A stretch of 64,000 nt of DNA from Thamnaconus septentrionalis (GCA_009823395.1 CM020513.1:2721501-2785500); one strand, 5' to 3'. Counted from the stretch's first letter, positions 33,477 through 47,900 are shown. A program made the numbers and translations. The notes: generated by a model from the letters alone, not told the origin.

Positions 33477-36080
33477 AAACCTTATCTTTCAGACGGACGG
33501 CGGCAGTGAAAGTTTGGCTGCAGAGGTTTTGCGATGGCTTTCAACAAACAGTGGGGCTGCTGAATCCAGACACTGACATGAACAGAATGAGAAGGGTTAA
33601 TGAAAGCTATGAGAGTGCACATGCACACGCACGCACCCACCCTCGCTCGCAGGAAGTACAGTAAATATTTTGATGATAATTTCATGCTCACGCACACCGT
33701 CGGCGGCGCCGCTACGTCCTGATGTAGCATAAAATAATTACACCGCTTAAGACGATTACGGCAAATTAATTTGTATTGACGTGCGCGCTTAACCACCTAG
33801 CCGCGCCGCGCGCCGTCATTATCATCACGATTCTCGGCGTTATTATGGCTCTTTCGCACCCCTCGCGCCACCCCCCACGCTCGTCAGCTGTCGTTGTGAT
33901 CTGCAGGGTTTTTCTTTAACCCCTGTTGCCTTTTGACGGAGATGTACAGGTTTCCGAGGCCTTCGGACAGACAGACGGACGGACGGACACGAGAATTAGA
34001 CCGTTCCTAATTTGCGTGTAAAAATATCCCGAGCCTGGTAAGTCGGCAGCATCAACCTCTGAGGTTGAGCAGAACGGCGTCGGCGCCATCACGGCCCCTC
34101 CAACGAGCTCCTGTTGCCTCGTCTCTTTGTTTTAAAGTCACACCAGCGCTGATCAAACAGTGCAAAACAAACCGCCGCAGGCTGTGTGTGTGCGTGCGTG
34201 CAAGTGTGTGTGTGTGTGTCTACGCTGTCGGTTCATCGGCAGGGTATGTGTGTGGTGGTGTGTGTGTGTGTGTGTGTGGGGTTGTGATATGTGCTACAGT
34301 TTGGTGAATGCTGAGTCCGTGGAGTCAGTTTTGATGTAATGGTGCATTACAGTAGATAAAGAAACCCACTTGCATCCTCTGGCTTATCATGTGTTTGATA
34401 TTGATCCTCCCTGTTTCTCATGCTCTTATATCTGCAGTGAAGCAGCCGCCGAGCACCTGTTCCCCCCTCAGGCACTTGCAAACAAACCCACGATACAATC
34501 ACCCACATTTCACCCCCGTTATGATGATTGCCATCATTATATTATTACTATTTATTCTTTTCTTCCTCCCACCTTCACGGTGCCGGTGACGTCGAATTGG
34601 TGGATTTTCTGTCTTATTAACGGGCTGTAGAGGGTTTTTTTTTCCTTCCCCCTATCTCCGGGCGTCACTCAATACCGGTCGAACCGGCGCTCACCCTCGA
34701 AAATGACCACGAGTGCATAATTGGTGATGCGCGAGATACAACGATTAAGGCCCCTCCAACCCCAACCCCCACCCCCTCCCCCACCGCCCACCGCTGCTGC
34801 CGCCGCCTCAGTCCCGATGCTGCGTCGGCCGCCGCTTTTTCCATTCACATCCAGAGATGAAAGCCGCGTTGTGTAAGAGGGTTCATTATTTATCTTTGGG
34901 GAGCCACAAAGACGTTTGCCGCATTCGCCACGGAATCCCCTTTGTGTTGGTAGAGATGTTCTGCCTGCCTGAAAAACAACAACACTCTCTCTCCACCCCC
35001 CAGAAGAAAAAAACCCCCACAAACAATAAAAATAAAACGCTCTTCTGAAATGAAACGTCCTTGATAATGGGGGACGTTTTTCTGTCACTCCGTTGTAAGC
35101 CGTGACGGCGTGGGTGACAGACTCGCAAACCGGCGGCCAAACAACCATCGACTCTTTCTCACCACCGACGGTGTCGGTGGGGTGGGGGGAGGGGAGAGGT
35201 TGTGCTTTTTTTGGAAGCTGATCCATCCCCAGCTGAGGAGTTGAATGGCGCTTGTCGTGGAAGTGAAAGGGTAAAAAAAAACCCCAACAAACCACATACA
35301 TCAGTGGCGGCGCTCTCCTCCGCTAACCTTCAAACGCTTATCTGATCCGGGGGAATGAAGTGTTCTCGCGGTTGGTTACAGACCCCTGCGTGCAGCGAGA
35401 GGGAAAAAAAAAAATCAATCCAGCCACCAACCAAATGGCTTTTTAGAGCCTTTTATGAATGTGGCCAACCTTTTCATTTGCACAGAAGGGAGGGAGGGTT
35501 TTTTTTTTTAAGGCAGGTCGGTGGGGGGGGGCCAAAACCTCCGTCTGAAGCAACACATTCCATCCTGATAGTCGGTCGCAGCTCTACGCCGCCATACGCC
35601 TTTCCACTACATATATTTTCAATTTCCCTGCCTCACGCCACGGGGTGGAAGCCAAGACAGTGGTGTGCCCCCCCCGATCACCCCCTCCACCCCCACCGCC
35701 GCCTCCCACTGCCTCCCCCACCAGCTGATGGCCCATTGATTGTGCTTAAGCAGACGTGCAGACATTGGGGTGGGCGGTGGAGGGAAGAGGAGGGGTGAGG
35801 AGGGTGGTGGAGGGTTGGGGTGGGGGGGGGCAGCAGGGCCTCCTTCCTGCTCGCAGCCACTTGGCAGGCGGCCTGAGCGAGAGGAGGAGAGGGAGCCTGG
35901 AGACCCGGCGGGGAATCAATAGCGCGACGCAGCTGCATGTCACACCTCTGCGTGTCTACAAGCAGGTGCCACCACAACACAGGGCAAGACCCACTTACCC
36001 CCCCGCCAACCCCACCGTATTTATTGAGCATCATCTCTGCTGCCGCTCACCTCCTCGCGGGGTAGGCGCAGGCCTCCACA

Positions 36081-36094
36081 GCGCCCCCTGGACG
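36081..36094 (-). promoter_or_regulatory. CTCF-like motif
   Basis: The minus strand CGTCCAGGGGGCGC matches 12 of 14 positions of the CTCF core, including all of AGGGGGCGC. No evidence of binding. Confidence 0.3.
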
Positions 36095-38321
36095 CCCAGA
36101 ACTGCACAACTCGCTGCTGCACAACGTCACTTTTTTTTTTTCTACTCATTTTTCTCATCTCTGTTTTTACAATCCTTTGCGAAATCCCGGATTTATAATT
36201 GTCTAGAATCTTGATTCCGGTATTGTCCCCCTTCCTCCCCGTTCACGGCAGCGACATTCTGATATTCCAACAGGCAGTTAAAGAAAAAAGTGCTTTATTT
36301 TTTGTCCGGGGATGTGATGCGGTAGTCGTTTCTCTCTCTCCATCCATCGGCGTCGCGCCCGCCGCGGTCAGGGCAAATTAGCTGCAGAGGGAGGTTTTTT
36401 TTTTTGGCGCTTCAGATCTTTTAAGTGATTTAAGGTGTAATGGAGTGCAGTGCTGAGAGCAGCTGTGAAAACGGTGCAAGTCAAGCGCAACCCACAGGAG
36501 GGAAGAGGAGCAGCGGCGGCGGCGGAGAGGACGGGACTTCATCCCGGCGCTCGTTCACCTTCCGCACGCAAAAAAACAGGGGAAAAAAAGCTACTTCTTA
36601 TGCTTCCCTCCCTCCCTCACTTTGCCAACGGAGACTTTTCCCTCCCTTCGTGCCAGCTGGCTCCCCCCCTCCCGCCCTCACCCCTCCTCGGGACATGGCT
36701 CAGAGGAATGATCGTTCTAATTACTGATTTGTTGTGACATTTAGTTTGTGCATTGTGTCGTGAGTGGAACAATGGCGGCGCTCTGGCGCGCCCCTCACCC
36801 GATGCACAATTCATCGGCTGGCGTGCGCCGCGCTGCGATGTGAGGCTCCGCCCACCCAATGCGGCTGGAAATGCTTGTGCGATGGGGATTTATGAGCGGC
36901 GGAAGGCAAGGCTAACAGACAGCCGGGTCACTGTAGGGCTCATAAAGCACCAGGAGTGTAACCATTATCACGCTCGTCGCCTGTTTTGACACCCCTCACC
37001 CCCCTCCAGGGTGCACCCCCGCCCCCACCCCCACAAGCCCCACTGCCGCGCAACGCCGGGTATTAACTTTGGGGGTTTGGGCGCCGAGCAGAGCGGCGGC
37101 TTTTTGAAGTCCGCCGCTCCGTCACTGCGTGTCAAATGTAATTTGAATGTACAGGAACAATCTGGAGGGCCTTTTCCCTCAGTATCTGCGCTCCAGAGAT
37201 AACAAATGCATTCTTGATGATATAGAACTCAAGCAGCTGGATAAGTTACTGTGCCGCTGGCAGGCATTGCAGAGGATTTTCACTCTTCTGCACTCCCCCC
37301 GCGCCCCCGCCGTCTCCCACTTCGACTTTCTCTTGCGCGACTGAGCGCGACAGACAGTGAGAACATTTGGCGTGTTTGATTATGCGCGCGCAAATGGGTG
37401 TAATTTTTTTTTTTTTTGTACGTGCGCGCGCGTGTGTGTGTGTGTGCGCGCGCGAGTGAGTGTTCGACGGAATACATTACACCACTTGGCATTGTGTAGG
37501 TTCTGCACATTATGAAAATCAGCAATCCATTAGGAGGCGGCGTGATGTATTAGCGCGCGGAAAGCCGGGGCGGCCGGCGGGAGATGTGCAGGTTGCCATT
37601 AGTCCGCGAGCTCACGCCGCCTCTCCAGGTGCTTTATTGGGCAGGAGAGGTGATGCTAATACGCGGCTGGTTATAATAGTCCTGAAGTGACAGGTGACTT
37701 AATGGGGGGTGGTGGTGGTGGTGGTAGTGGTGGGGGGAGGCTGGCACCGGAATGGCACCTCATTCCCTCCTGCCCATGCAAATGACTGTGAAGCGGCGGC
37801 GAGAGGATCTGGCAACTTCTTCCTCATCCTGCTGATCCTGATCAATGGCGAATACAGAATCCGTCTGGAGGGGAATTAACAACTCAGCGACAAAAAAAAA
37901 AGTATAATCCATTTTTTGTTTTTTTGTTTTCAAGCCTCTTGCTTCTGAAATGAAAACACGCGAGCGTCCGCCTCTTCCTTTCCTTTCCTTTCCTTTCTTT
38001 CCTTTTTTTTTTTTTTTAGTAATTGTTTGGATGCGACTGAAACAGTTTCCCGCTGGCAGCCAGAGAGTCGTGCGGGGGCGTGAGGGGAATGATTGATCAG
38101 TGTATCGTGAGCCTCCACGTTTGTGCTGATTTACTGCGCTGCATTTATGCACTTTAATAGGTGGCGACGTGAAGGAAGCCGCGCGCGCTCTCTCGCATTA
38201 ACGGCGGAACGAGATTTATTTTTTATGGAGTGAGACAATGTGAAAGGGGAAAATTTGCGGTCAGTCAACCCTGAACTGAAAAACAGATTGTGGCCAGCTG
38301 CCGGGTTTGATGCGAGCGCAC

Positions 38322-38349
<28 letters not shown>
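38322..38349. repeat. (GT)n microsatellite
   Basis: About 28 bases of pure GT. Confidence 0.95.
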
Positions 38350-38353
<4 letters not shown>

Positions 38354-38802
38354 GACTGTAAGAGCAGGCATGCGTCACTGCGGATGGTCAGATTGATAAA
38401 TAATCCATATGGCAAGGACAGAATGGCTGTCCTTCCATTTGATTCGATTTCTTTGACAGCCCGTCTTGGAGGCAATAACACTCATTTCACGCAGTGGCGG
38501 TGGGTGGGTGGGTGTGGGGGGGAGTGATTCATTAATGCACTTTGAATGTGCTGCATTAAACATGGAGATTGACTAACATGCTCTGCACTTGAGGACCGGC
38601 CTCTGCGGCGGCGGCGCCAGGACGTACGAGTATCAGCATCACCGTGTTTCTTTTCTTCTTCTCTTTCTTCCTTTTCCCCGCCGCTCAGCAATTTCTTTTT
38701 TTTTTTCTCCATTTTTTCATTCGGGCCCTTTCTTCGTATTGCGAAGAGCGGCGTCAAAGATTAATGGAATTTGCCAGAACGAGATTAAAGTTAGGCGGCG
38801 GG

Positions 38803-38804
<2 letters not shown>

Positions 38805-38846
<42 letters not shown>

Positions 38847-38872
38847 TGGTGGTGGTGGTGGGGGGGGGGGGT
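38805..38872. repeat. compound microsatellite (GT)n(GGT)n(G)n
   Basis: About 40 bases of GT, then GGT units, then a run of about 12 G. Confidence 0.95.
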
Positions 38873-39228
38873 ATTGAATGCGGCGTTACGGGCCAGTAAG
38901 GAAGATACGCGAGGAAAACACGTCGCCTCAATTTCGCCGTTTGTTAGAAAGCATTTTGCGCCGCTCGGCTCCACTTGCATTCAATCAGATCACAGATCCG
39001 CGCGTGCGAGTGCCTGACCCGCAACTGCGGCTGAATATAGTGGAACAGACAGATACTCAGCCCCTCCCCCGCCCTCTCCCCCCCACCTCCCCTCCTCCTC
39101 CCTCCATTATGCGTCCGCTGTCATATCTCCGGCGCTGGGGTGTCGTTGATGATTGGTGGTTGTAGCCGAGCGCCACATCGCTGCACCAAACAGCACTTTC
39201 ATGATAAACTTGCGCCTCAACAGATATG

Positions 39229-39270
39229 TTCTGCTGCTGCTGCTGCTGCCGCCGCTGCTGCTGCTGCTGT
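39229..39270. repeat. (CTG)n microsatellite
   Basis: CTG units with a short CCGCCG interruption in the middle. Confidence 0.93.
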
Positions 39271-40397
39271 GCGGCTTATCTACATACTCAGCATTTACAT
39301 ACAGATGGAAATGACTTGTGTGGTCATGGAGATTGCCACGCGGACGCACGTAATGCCTCCTCATCACTTTGTTGTTGCAGCGGTGCCGCGTGCAAAGCAC
39401 GGCCGTACATTCGTGTGATTTCCGTGCTCGCGCGTCGTTATAAGAACAGTCACACTCGTACCATTGTTTCTGTTTGTAGTGTCATTTTTTTTTTTTTTGT
39501 AGATTTTACTACTTTTTGTTCTTATTATAGCCGCGGCCTCGTTGAGGAAGGCGTCGTAAAGCTGCTGGCAAGAGTGATGAACGTACACTGTCGCAAAGAT
39601 TTGATTCCCGACTCCTCACATTTCTTGGCTCTTCCCGCCTCGAGCGCACTCGAACAAATGCACGGCTCATCTGCCTCCCCAAATTTACAATTCAAATCAT
39701 ATCTCCCGCTAATACAATAAACAAATAAATAAATAAAAATACTACAGCAGAGAGGGGAGGGGGAAAATACGCTTGTCTGAATGTATCCAAGTTATTACAT
39801 GTTCGCACGTCGTCTCTGTTGTGTGCGATGCAGGCACATACGTTTTCAGGCTTTCAACTGTCTCATTCTATGCATAGTTAAACATAGATTTTTTTTTTGT
39901 TGCAGTGTTTGTGTGATTAGTCGCAAATAGTCAGTTGGTAAGAAATGAAAAAGACGTCAGTTCTAAATGATATGGAAGTCCCTCTGTGAAATAAGATGAC
40001 ACGTGCAAATATTCGTGTTACCATTCATCAGTTAAGCACAACTTTATAAAAAACAAAAACACACACAAACAAGCTCCTGAATGAGTTCTATGCATTTTAT
40101 TACGTTTTGGGCAGGGACATTACTTTTTGCGGTAAGTTGTTGCCTTGGTTGCATTTTACTGGCGGGAACGTTGGAGCAGAACTGCAAGTGTTGCTGATGT
40201 TTGGAAACGCGTTGTTGTCGATGTTGCAGACACGACAACATCTCACCGGTGTGAAGATGTTGGGACTGGACGGAGAACATTAACGTCCTGCAGGTGATTT
40301 GCTGTTTTCCTCGCATTCGCTCTATTTTACGACTTCACTTACTGGCTTGCAAATGACTTTCTGATCATCTTTTTTTTCTGTTTCTTTTCTTTCTTTC

Positions 40398-40428
<31 letters not shown>

Positions 40429-42273
40429 GCTACATGTCAGCAGTTTGGCAGTGTTCTCTTCATCTTCCAGTAGCCCCGTTCTTCTGTCTCCTACTACGAT
40501 GTTTGTTCTGCTCTACTTTGAGGAACAGATTGAAGTCGAGATCGACTGTCTCTGACAGCCTTGGGGGTAATATTATTGACTGCACAGGATGTGATATTTG
40601 CTGTTCTTTTTTCTTTCTTTACTTCCCATCTTTCTGTACTGTGTGGATTTGAAACAGTTTGCTGGCCAGTCTGGGATTTTTAGATCAGGTGTGACTGTTC
40701 AGGTGAGTGGATCTTAGTGGTAGTAAGATTAGAGTCTCATCTGCACAAAGGCTGATTTTACGCTCTGAGCCTCTGTTGTGTTCACGTCTTTGACGTATGG
40801 TTTGGTAGAGACAGTCGAATCTTAGGAAAGAAGTCATCCAGACTTCCTGTGTTAAAAAAAAACAGTGAGGAATTATTGACACTTAAAAGAATTTTGCAGG
40901 CGTGAACCAATGAGATGGATTGCGTTCATGATTTACAGCCATTAGTACCCAGGGGAGAATTTGGGCTTCCAGCAAATCATGTAATCTTTTAATACAGGCA
41001 TGTCAGAATCGTTTTGACTAAGGGGATTGTGGGGATTGTATTTTCTGATCGGTGTGCGCTTCAACGCAGATTAGACTTTTATTTTGACACAATCCAACAC
41101 CTTTCCAGCGCTGGCGGACCCAGATTTGCCCCGCAGCCTTTTGGGTTTGAGACATGCCAACTATCCAGTACGTTTTTGTGTGGCAAAAATTTACATTTAA
41201 AACTAGAGCAGACGTTCAGTCCACCAGTTTCACGTACTGCATGAGCAACACCCTCAGAAAGTGAGCTAGTCAATGACTTGTTCAAACATTTTGTTTTGTT
41301 TTATTACTCTCGGGTCATAATGCTAATTATGAGCCTTGATGAAACACTAGATGAGAGAAGTTTTCGTGACATTCTCTCGACTGTTGTGCAACACCTGTTT
41401 GGAAGCTGTTGTGCTACGGCTCCCAATGAGAGAGCTGTGTTTCGGTTGCACCTCGTCACATCGATGAGCACTAGTTAAGGGGAACAGTTGCACTTTATTT
41501 TTAGACTGCCAGTGTCGCCATGGTAAACACAAGTCCTTGAAACCCTTCAGCCTGTTGCACTGTCCAGAACCACAGGCAGGACTTTCTTCTGTTTCCTGGC
41601 CCTAGACTAACACACCTGCCCCAGCAGTAACAGGAGGCCGAGAGGACGCCGATAATTGTCCCACCTGTTCTGACGAGGTGTTGCAGACAGGTGGCTCTTG
41701 GCACAGTGATTTAAAAAATATTTATTTACATATTATAATTCTTGGTTGCCTGAGGCTCCAAGAGACAGTCATTTGAGCTGCTGCCAGCTACTCAAAATGC
41801 CAGAGAATCCGCCGCCACTATCTCTCCCTCCTGACGTTTGTCTCTCTATCACAAAAATGCCCCTCGGCCAACCAGCCGGCCAACATCTGTGATCAGCGGC
41901 GCCCCGGAGATTATGGCTAACGGCGATTGGCGGTCCGGGGTGCTTGAGCAACAGCCCAAGTATTACAAAGTGTGACGCGATATCGCGATTTTCCAGATAG
42001 CCTGAGACTGAGACGGGACGGCGCTGGGAGAGATAAGCTGTGTCTGTCCCCCAGATATGGACTCACATTATTTATTTCAGGGCGAGCGTTGGCTTATCAA
42101 TCAACAAGGTGAATCTGTGATCGCAGTCCCATACAGGGAAAGTGTTCCTGTAGAGTCATGAGTTTGGCCTCAGCCTATTATTCTTTTTCCCTCTCTTGTA
42201 CAAAAATCTCCAGATCCCTATAAAACAACGTGTTTAGCCCACTATAGATCAGTTGTGTTCATTATGTCTTTGA

Positions 42274-42355
42274 ATGGATTTATATCTATATTTTATACAG
42301 ACAGAGGTCAAAGGCAGGCGGAAATCCTATGTCTGTGACAAAGATATAAATCCAT
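42274..42355. other. 82-nt two-stem hairpin in kcnd2 intron
   Basis: An outer perfect 14-bp stem is formed by ATGGATTTATATCT (42274-42287) and AGATATAAATCCAT (42342-42355). Inside it, ACAGACAGAGG (42297-42307) pairs with CCTATGTCTGT (42326-42336) at 10 of 11 positions. An asymmetric internal loop (9 against 5 bases) separates the stems, and the end loop is 18 bases. It could be a folded RNA, a miRNA-like precursor or a small palindromic element. The function is unknown. Confidence 0.55.
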
Positions 42356-42439
42356 ATTTAGCCCTCTGTTTACAGCTTCCTGTGAAAAAAAAGACACTGA
42401 GGTTTTAGCTTCCAGCTTAAACTGATTAAAGCTTTTTTG

Positions 42440-42575
42440 GACACTCCATATATTTGGAAGGGGCAGGTTCAGTGGGCGGAGCCAACACCTGGCTGAGAGG
42501 CGTCGTCACTAACCAGTCACTAACCTGTGACTTCTACGACATCACAAAGGGGTGATTTGTAGGCCGGAGACATAC
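42440..42575. repeat. unclassified dispersed repeat, copy 1
   Basis: The segment with ACCTGGCTG, CACTAACC and CGACATCACAAAGGGG (42538-42553) recurs in the same order at 44822-44920. A related core also lies at 52941-52953. The family was not recognised and the limits are approximate. Confidence 0.4.
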
Positions 42576-43172
42576 ATTAGAAAACAACAGATTGCCCCCT
42601 GCCCTTTATAAAGTTTCCCTGTTCATCCTCTGCCTCTCTGTCAACCAGGTGAACCCTTTGATTGCTGCCCTGCACGCGGGAAGCTTTACAGCGGAGTCAT
42701 GAATTTGAGCTCAGTCCATTTGTCAGCTCAAAGCCCCGGCTCCACCTGTTATAAACCGACTGCTGAGGTTTTTTTTTTTTTTTTTTCCTGTTTTCTCCCC
42801 CACTCAGTCTCAGGCAAGGCGGTTTACAAGCGGCCGGATACCGCAGTAAAAAGCAGCTCGTGATCGATACTGATCCGCCTTTAATGAAATCCACAGCGCG
42901 CAGCTGTAAAGGAAGGACGCGGCTGGCTGTAATAAAAAGAAAAACCAGAGAGAGAAAAAAATAAAAGAATTGCACACAGAGTGCAGCCTGGAGTGGGAGC
43001 TGCCCATGCTAGCCACTGTTAACCCACTTTCATTGTTGAGGGTTTTTTCTTCCTTTTTTTCTTTTCCTCGCCACAGGCCCCATAGATTATTACTCTGCGT
43101 ATGCAGCATGAATGACGAGAGGCTCGGCCTCGTCCCATTTCAGTTTAAGGTATAAAGAGCTCCCCGCTCCGG

Positions 43173-43209
43173 CCAGCCTGCCTGCCTCCCTGCCTGCCTG
43201 CCTGCCTGG
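43173..43209. repeat. (CCTG)n tetranucleotide repeat
   Basis: About nine CCTG/CCTC units. Confidence 0.85.
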
Positions 43210-44821
43210 CAGGGAGGTCCTGCTGCGAGCAGAGATGTGGGCCTGTCGCCCTGATGCATGGCAGCTGTTTCCTGCCCGCTTCCCGCCATCTAAAAATAGC
43301 GCGATATGTCACCTAATGTAGGCCGTTTGGTCAAACGGAGACTAAACAGGGCATGTGCTGGCCCAGCGTGCACGTCCCTCTCTCTCTCTTTCTCTCTCTG
43401 TCTCTTTCTCTCTCTCTCCTCCTCTCTCTGTTTCACCTTAAACTAATTTTCCGGAGCGTGCACGCGCCCGGCTGAGGTCGCCGCCGTAGCGAAGATCTCC
43501 GTCGTCTTCCAGGGAGATGGCGACCTCAGCGCTTTCATTTTGGTGCAGCTGTTGTGTTCCTTTGTTCTCTTCCGTTGGGCAAAAGAAAAGGCGGACTAAC
43601 AGCGGGTATTTTAAGATGATCGCTCACACCTGATAAACACGGTGTAGCCGGATTAGCTCGGACTTTGGTCGAGGGCGAGAATCATCGTGCCGTTAAATCA
43701 GCACTTTTGTGGCGGCGGTGGCGGTGGCGAGCGAGCGAGCGAGGGAAAGTGAGGGAGTGTAAATCCTCGCAAAAGGGAAACGGCAGCGACGCTTTTATTG
43801 TGCCGCCCACCGCGCAGCCTCGACCCCTTCCCAGCCAACCCCCCACACCCCACATCTCTCCCACCGTAAATTCACACCGGTCACATGACAGGTTGAAGGC
43901 GGCCCGTATCTGTGTCTCTGTCTTTTGTCTGTTTGTGAGCTCGATTTACTGCCCCGCAGTGATAAAACCTCAGTGTTCCTCAGCTTTCTGCATAAACAGC
44001 CAGTCGTTGTTTCATTTATTTATTTATTTTTTGTTTATCTGTTTTCTTCTTTTAAGTCACACTGGCAACGTGGCGCTGTGAGGAAAATGTTCTTACCCAT
44101 CAAGCCCCGTCAGTTGCTTTGGTGCTGGCGGAAACATCCCCCACAATAATTGAATAGATCTCCATTAAATCAGCATTTATTTATATATATATATTTTTAT
44201 TTGCGGTGGGGGGGTTGTTGGCAGCCCGAGGGGAATTTGTGGCGGTGGGGGGCGTGGAGGAGGGTGGTTATCACCGGGCGCCGCCGTCACGTCGGCGCCC
44301 TGTGCGAGAATCACGACGTCGAGTGAGACACACAGCCGTGCACGTTTCTCTGCAGAGCAAAATTCAGTCTCTCTGCTTCCTCGCTGTGCAGCTAATCGAC
44401 AGGGAGGCTGGAAAGGGGAGGGGGGGGGGGGGTCCTTCCGCCAGCCGTAGCCTCTTGGCAAACTGTAGCATCCTGAGCCAAGACGATGAGGATGGCAAAG
44501 AAATTTCTAATTTATTTGTCTCGACGCCTCAGCAGCTTTCTGACGTTCTGAGGTTGAATTCCAATGAAGTTGTAAAAATAAAACTATAAGGCAACAAACC
44601 CGCATTAAAAACTTGCTGTCAGATCCTCATTTTTCATCTCTGACTGCAATAATAAAAACGCCTTGCATCTATTATCATCCATAAAAAAAAACAGGAAATT
44701 TAGCCCTCTGTTTGTAGCCTGTTGCATTAAAGGCTTTCTCTTCCGACTAAAACTGCCGCATTGCTGGACCTTCTACTTGTGTGAAAGGGAACAAAGACAA
44801 AAAGGTCTCAGAGGGCGACAC

Positions 44822-44920
44822 CAGAACCTGGCTGGGCGCATGGGCACTGACCTTGGAGAGCTGTTGGTTAGATAGCAGGGTCTTTGGTGACATCACAAAG
44901 GGACGGTTTCTGCCATAGAG
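44822..44920. repeat. unclassified dispersed repeat, copy 2
   Basis: ACCTGGCTG, CACTGACC and GTGACATCACAAAGGGAC follow the order seen at 42440-42575. It probably descends from the same ancient element. Confidence 0.4.
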
Positions 44921-47900
44921 AAGAGAGAAGATGTTGGAAGACATTGTGAAAGTGAATTTTAAATGTTGTATGTGTTGTATTTTTATTTGATGCGTATTTG
45001 ATGCGTGACTTGAAGCCACCTTTGGCCACCTTTATGACAACAGTGTTTTACCTCAAAGAAAGAAAAATCCTGTCAGTCTGCTGGAAATCCCGTTTAAAAA
45101 GCAGCACTGGAGCAGCTCAGACCTCAGAGACGGACCTTGCAGGTTCACAAAACCGGTAGTCAAAGTTTTCTTTTATACTCTCCCCCTTTTTTCTGTTTTC
45201 TTCTTTTAATGCGGCTTCAGCTCCCAACTGACGGATTTTCCCGCCTCTTTAGCCGCGTCCTCCACAGGACCATGTCAGCTGCTTTAAGGGTTGCGTCTTC
45301 ATGCTGGGATTTTCTCCTCTTTTTTTCAAGGTATTAGTCGAAGGAGAAGAAAGAAAAAGAAAAGAAAAAAAACGGCTGATTATTATTTGTATTTTGCCCT
45401 TCCGGCCAATTATCCCGTAATCCTGGTGGAGAAGCTTAAGAGTTATATTCTTGGCACGAATGGCCCCAGGCTGCTTTACATAATGGCCACAAACCACCTC
45501 ACGTCTCCCTCTCACTGAGACGTCGGTTTGGACCGGAGAGGTGAAGACGTGCACCAGATCATGTCACGTCCGGCTGCACGTGCTGGTTTTCAGGATAATC
45601 CCAGTTTGGAGGAACCTGCTTTCGCTACTCTGGGAGAGAAAACAGGACGGTGTAGTTTGTAAAAACAGCTCACTGGGGAAAAAATCGATTTGTTATCGAC
45701 TTCTACTTCTTCTTCTGAGGGTCTAATTTGGTTAGAACTCGGCTGCCTCCAGCCTCCAGATTAACTGACCCTCCACTAAGCCCGGCCCTTAAACCCTCAC
45801 CATCCAATCGCACGTCAGCACCCGCAACTAGGCGGGAGAGGTCGCCTGCTTCGGGTTGAGCCGACCTCGTCCAGCTAGGACGTGGCTGCATGTCTTGTTC
45901 CTGTTTTCATATTTTGTTTTTTGTTTTGTTTTGTCACTGGCTGGCGTCAGTCAAAGATCAAGATGTGTTTATTTTCTCCTGTCATTCTCTCCTCGTGACA
46001 ACTGGCTGTTCGAGGTGCTGCCCGCAGTGCAAGTAGTTGTAGTCGCGATAAGTGGAACATTGCGAAATTGTTTGTTTCTCCAAATCCTCTCATCTTTGAA
46101 AGTAAATTATTGAAATACTCCTTTTATGCAAATTTCACTGTGTGTGAGTCGCAGTGTTTTCCCTGTTCACGCCAGTTTCCTTCAAACCACAAGTGTAAAT
46201 CTTCACGTCTTCAATCATGTTGACAGAATTTGCAAACCTCAAACAGCAAAACACCTGCTGCTGCATTCTCGTCATTCAGCATCTGTGTTTAGAGGAGAGT
46301 CACACAGAGAGGCTTTTTTTATTTTCGTGCGCCAACGTTGCCGAGGCTGTTTTTTTCCGCTGGCTTTCTCGACATGCTTGACTTGTTTGGGATGAGGGGG
46401 TTCGGGAGGGGGCCGCCAGGTGGTGCCGCACCTCAGCAACCCCCCGCCCCCTCCCGACCCACCACCACCACCACCACACTCTCTCCATATAAATGCTCCT
46501 CTTTCTCCCAAAAGCGGAATTTCAGTGTAGCAACAGCGATATTCCCAGTGTGACAATAGTTCCCGCTTTTATCGGCCATTTCCGCGATTCCGTCTGTGAT
46601 TCCGCGCTTGCGGAAATCATACAGCCCCCTAAATAAGCCTCAGCGGCCTCATCATCCGCAGATCTGAAAGAAGAAAAAAGCTGCAATCTGCGCTGTATGT
46701 TCATCTGGTGTATATATATTTTTAAAGGAACATCACAGGCAGCTGCGAAAACAAGATGCAGCGATCAGAAATTGGGATGGAGTTAATTATCATGTGTGTG
46801 TATGTGTGTGTATGTATTTGTATCATCAAGGATTCTCTGTGAACTTCACCATATCACAAATATGATGAAAACTGGGACGGGGGTCAATGTAGACGATGTC
46901 GACTCACTGGCACATGCATGGAACACACACACGCACATGCACACACACACAAGTGCACACACTGGATATTAACATTCATGAAGTATGTGCTGTGCTGCTG
47001 TCGAGTCCAGAGGTCCAGCTCCGTCCTCCGGAGGTCACATGGGATTCATGCACGATCATCATGTGACATTCAATTATCTGCAAAGGTGAAGCGGGTCTCA
47101 CTCCTGTCCCCTTCGCTGAAAGGCAGGGGGGGCGGAGGGTAAGGGTGGGGCGTCACTTTGGCGTGGACGTCTCTGCGATTTCACCCCTCGGGGGTCTTCA
47201 GTGCAATTTTGTTTGCCCGTATCGCCAACGAAAAAGAACAAGGAGGGAAAAAAAATGAATCTCGTTGGCGCTCCCCTTTCGTCTTTTGCACCAAACGACA
47301 TCCATCAAAGTTAATGGGCTGTAGTCATCAGCGCAAATGCGCCGCCGCACGCGTCCCAGCCGCCCGCCCGCTTGCTCGCTCGCTCCCGAGTCCTCAGCTC
47401 CCAGTCAATGGGATGTAAAGAGTGACAGACAAGCGTGAGGGACACAATTTCCCATGTCATTAGCGTCTCTAAGTGAGAGTCGTGGGAGGATCTAGAAAAC
47501 ACTGCCGCTTTTCAGGAGGCGAGGAGGGGGAAAAAAGGAGGGGGGGGGGAAGGTGGAGGGGTCCTTTACGGAGGGACCACGGCGGCGGCGGCGGTTGAAA
47601 ACATTCGTCAGTCGTGCACGAGGCAGGCGGTCGATACCGCGGGCACGCCGCCGCTCCAGCCACACATCAACTTTGTCATCTGGAGAAATAATTCTTATTA
47701 AAGTCTGTCGCCGGGCCTCTGACAGATTCGCCGTGCGGCAGATAGATTATTTTTCCCCCCCGAGAATCGCCGAGCCGCCGTGGGCATCAAATCAGGCCTC
47801 GGCGCGGCCGCGGCCGCGGCGGCGCCAGCGGATATCTTTCTCCGGGCGGGCAGGACGTATGATTACACATCAGTGGGCACGGCGGCAGTGCAAGCGCACG

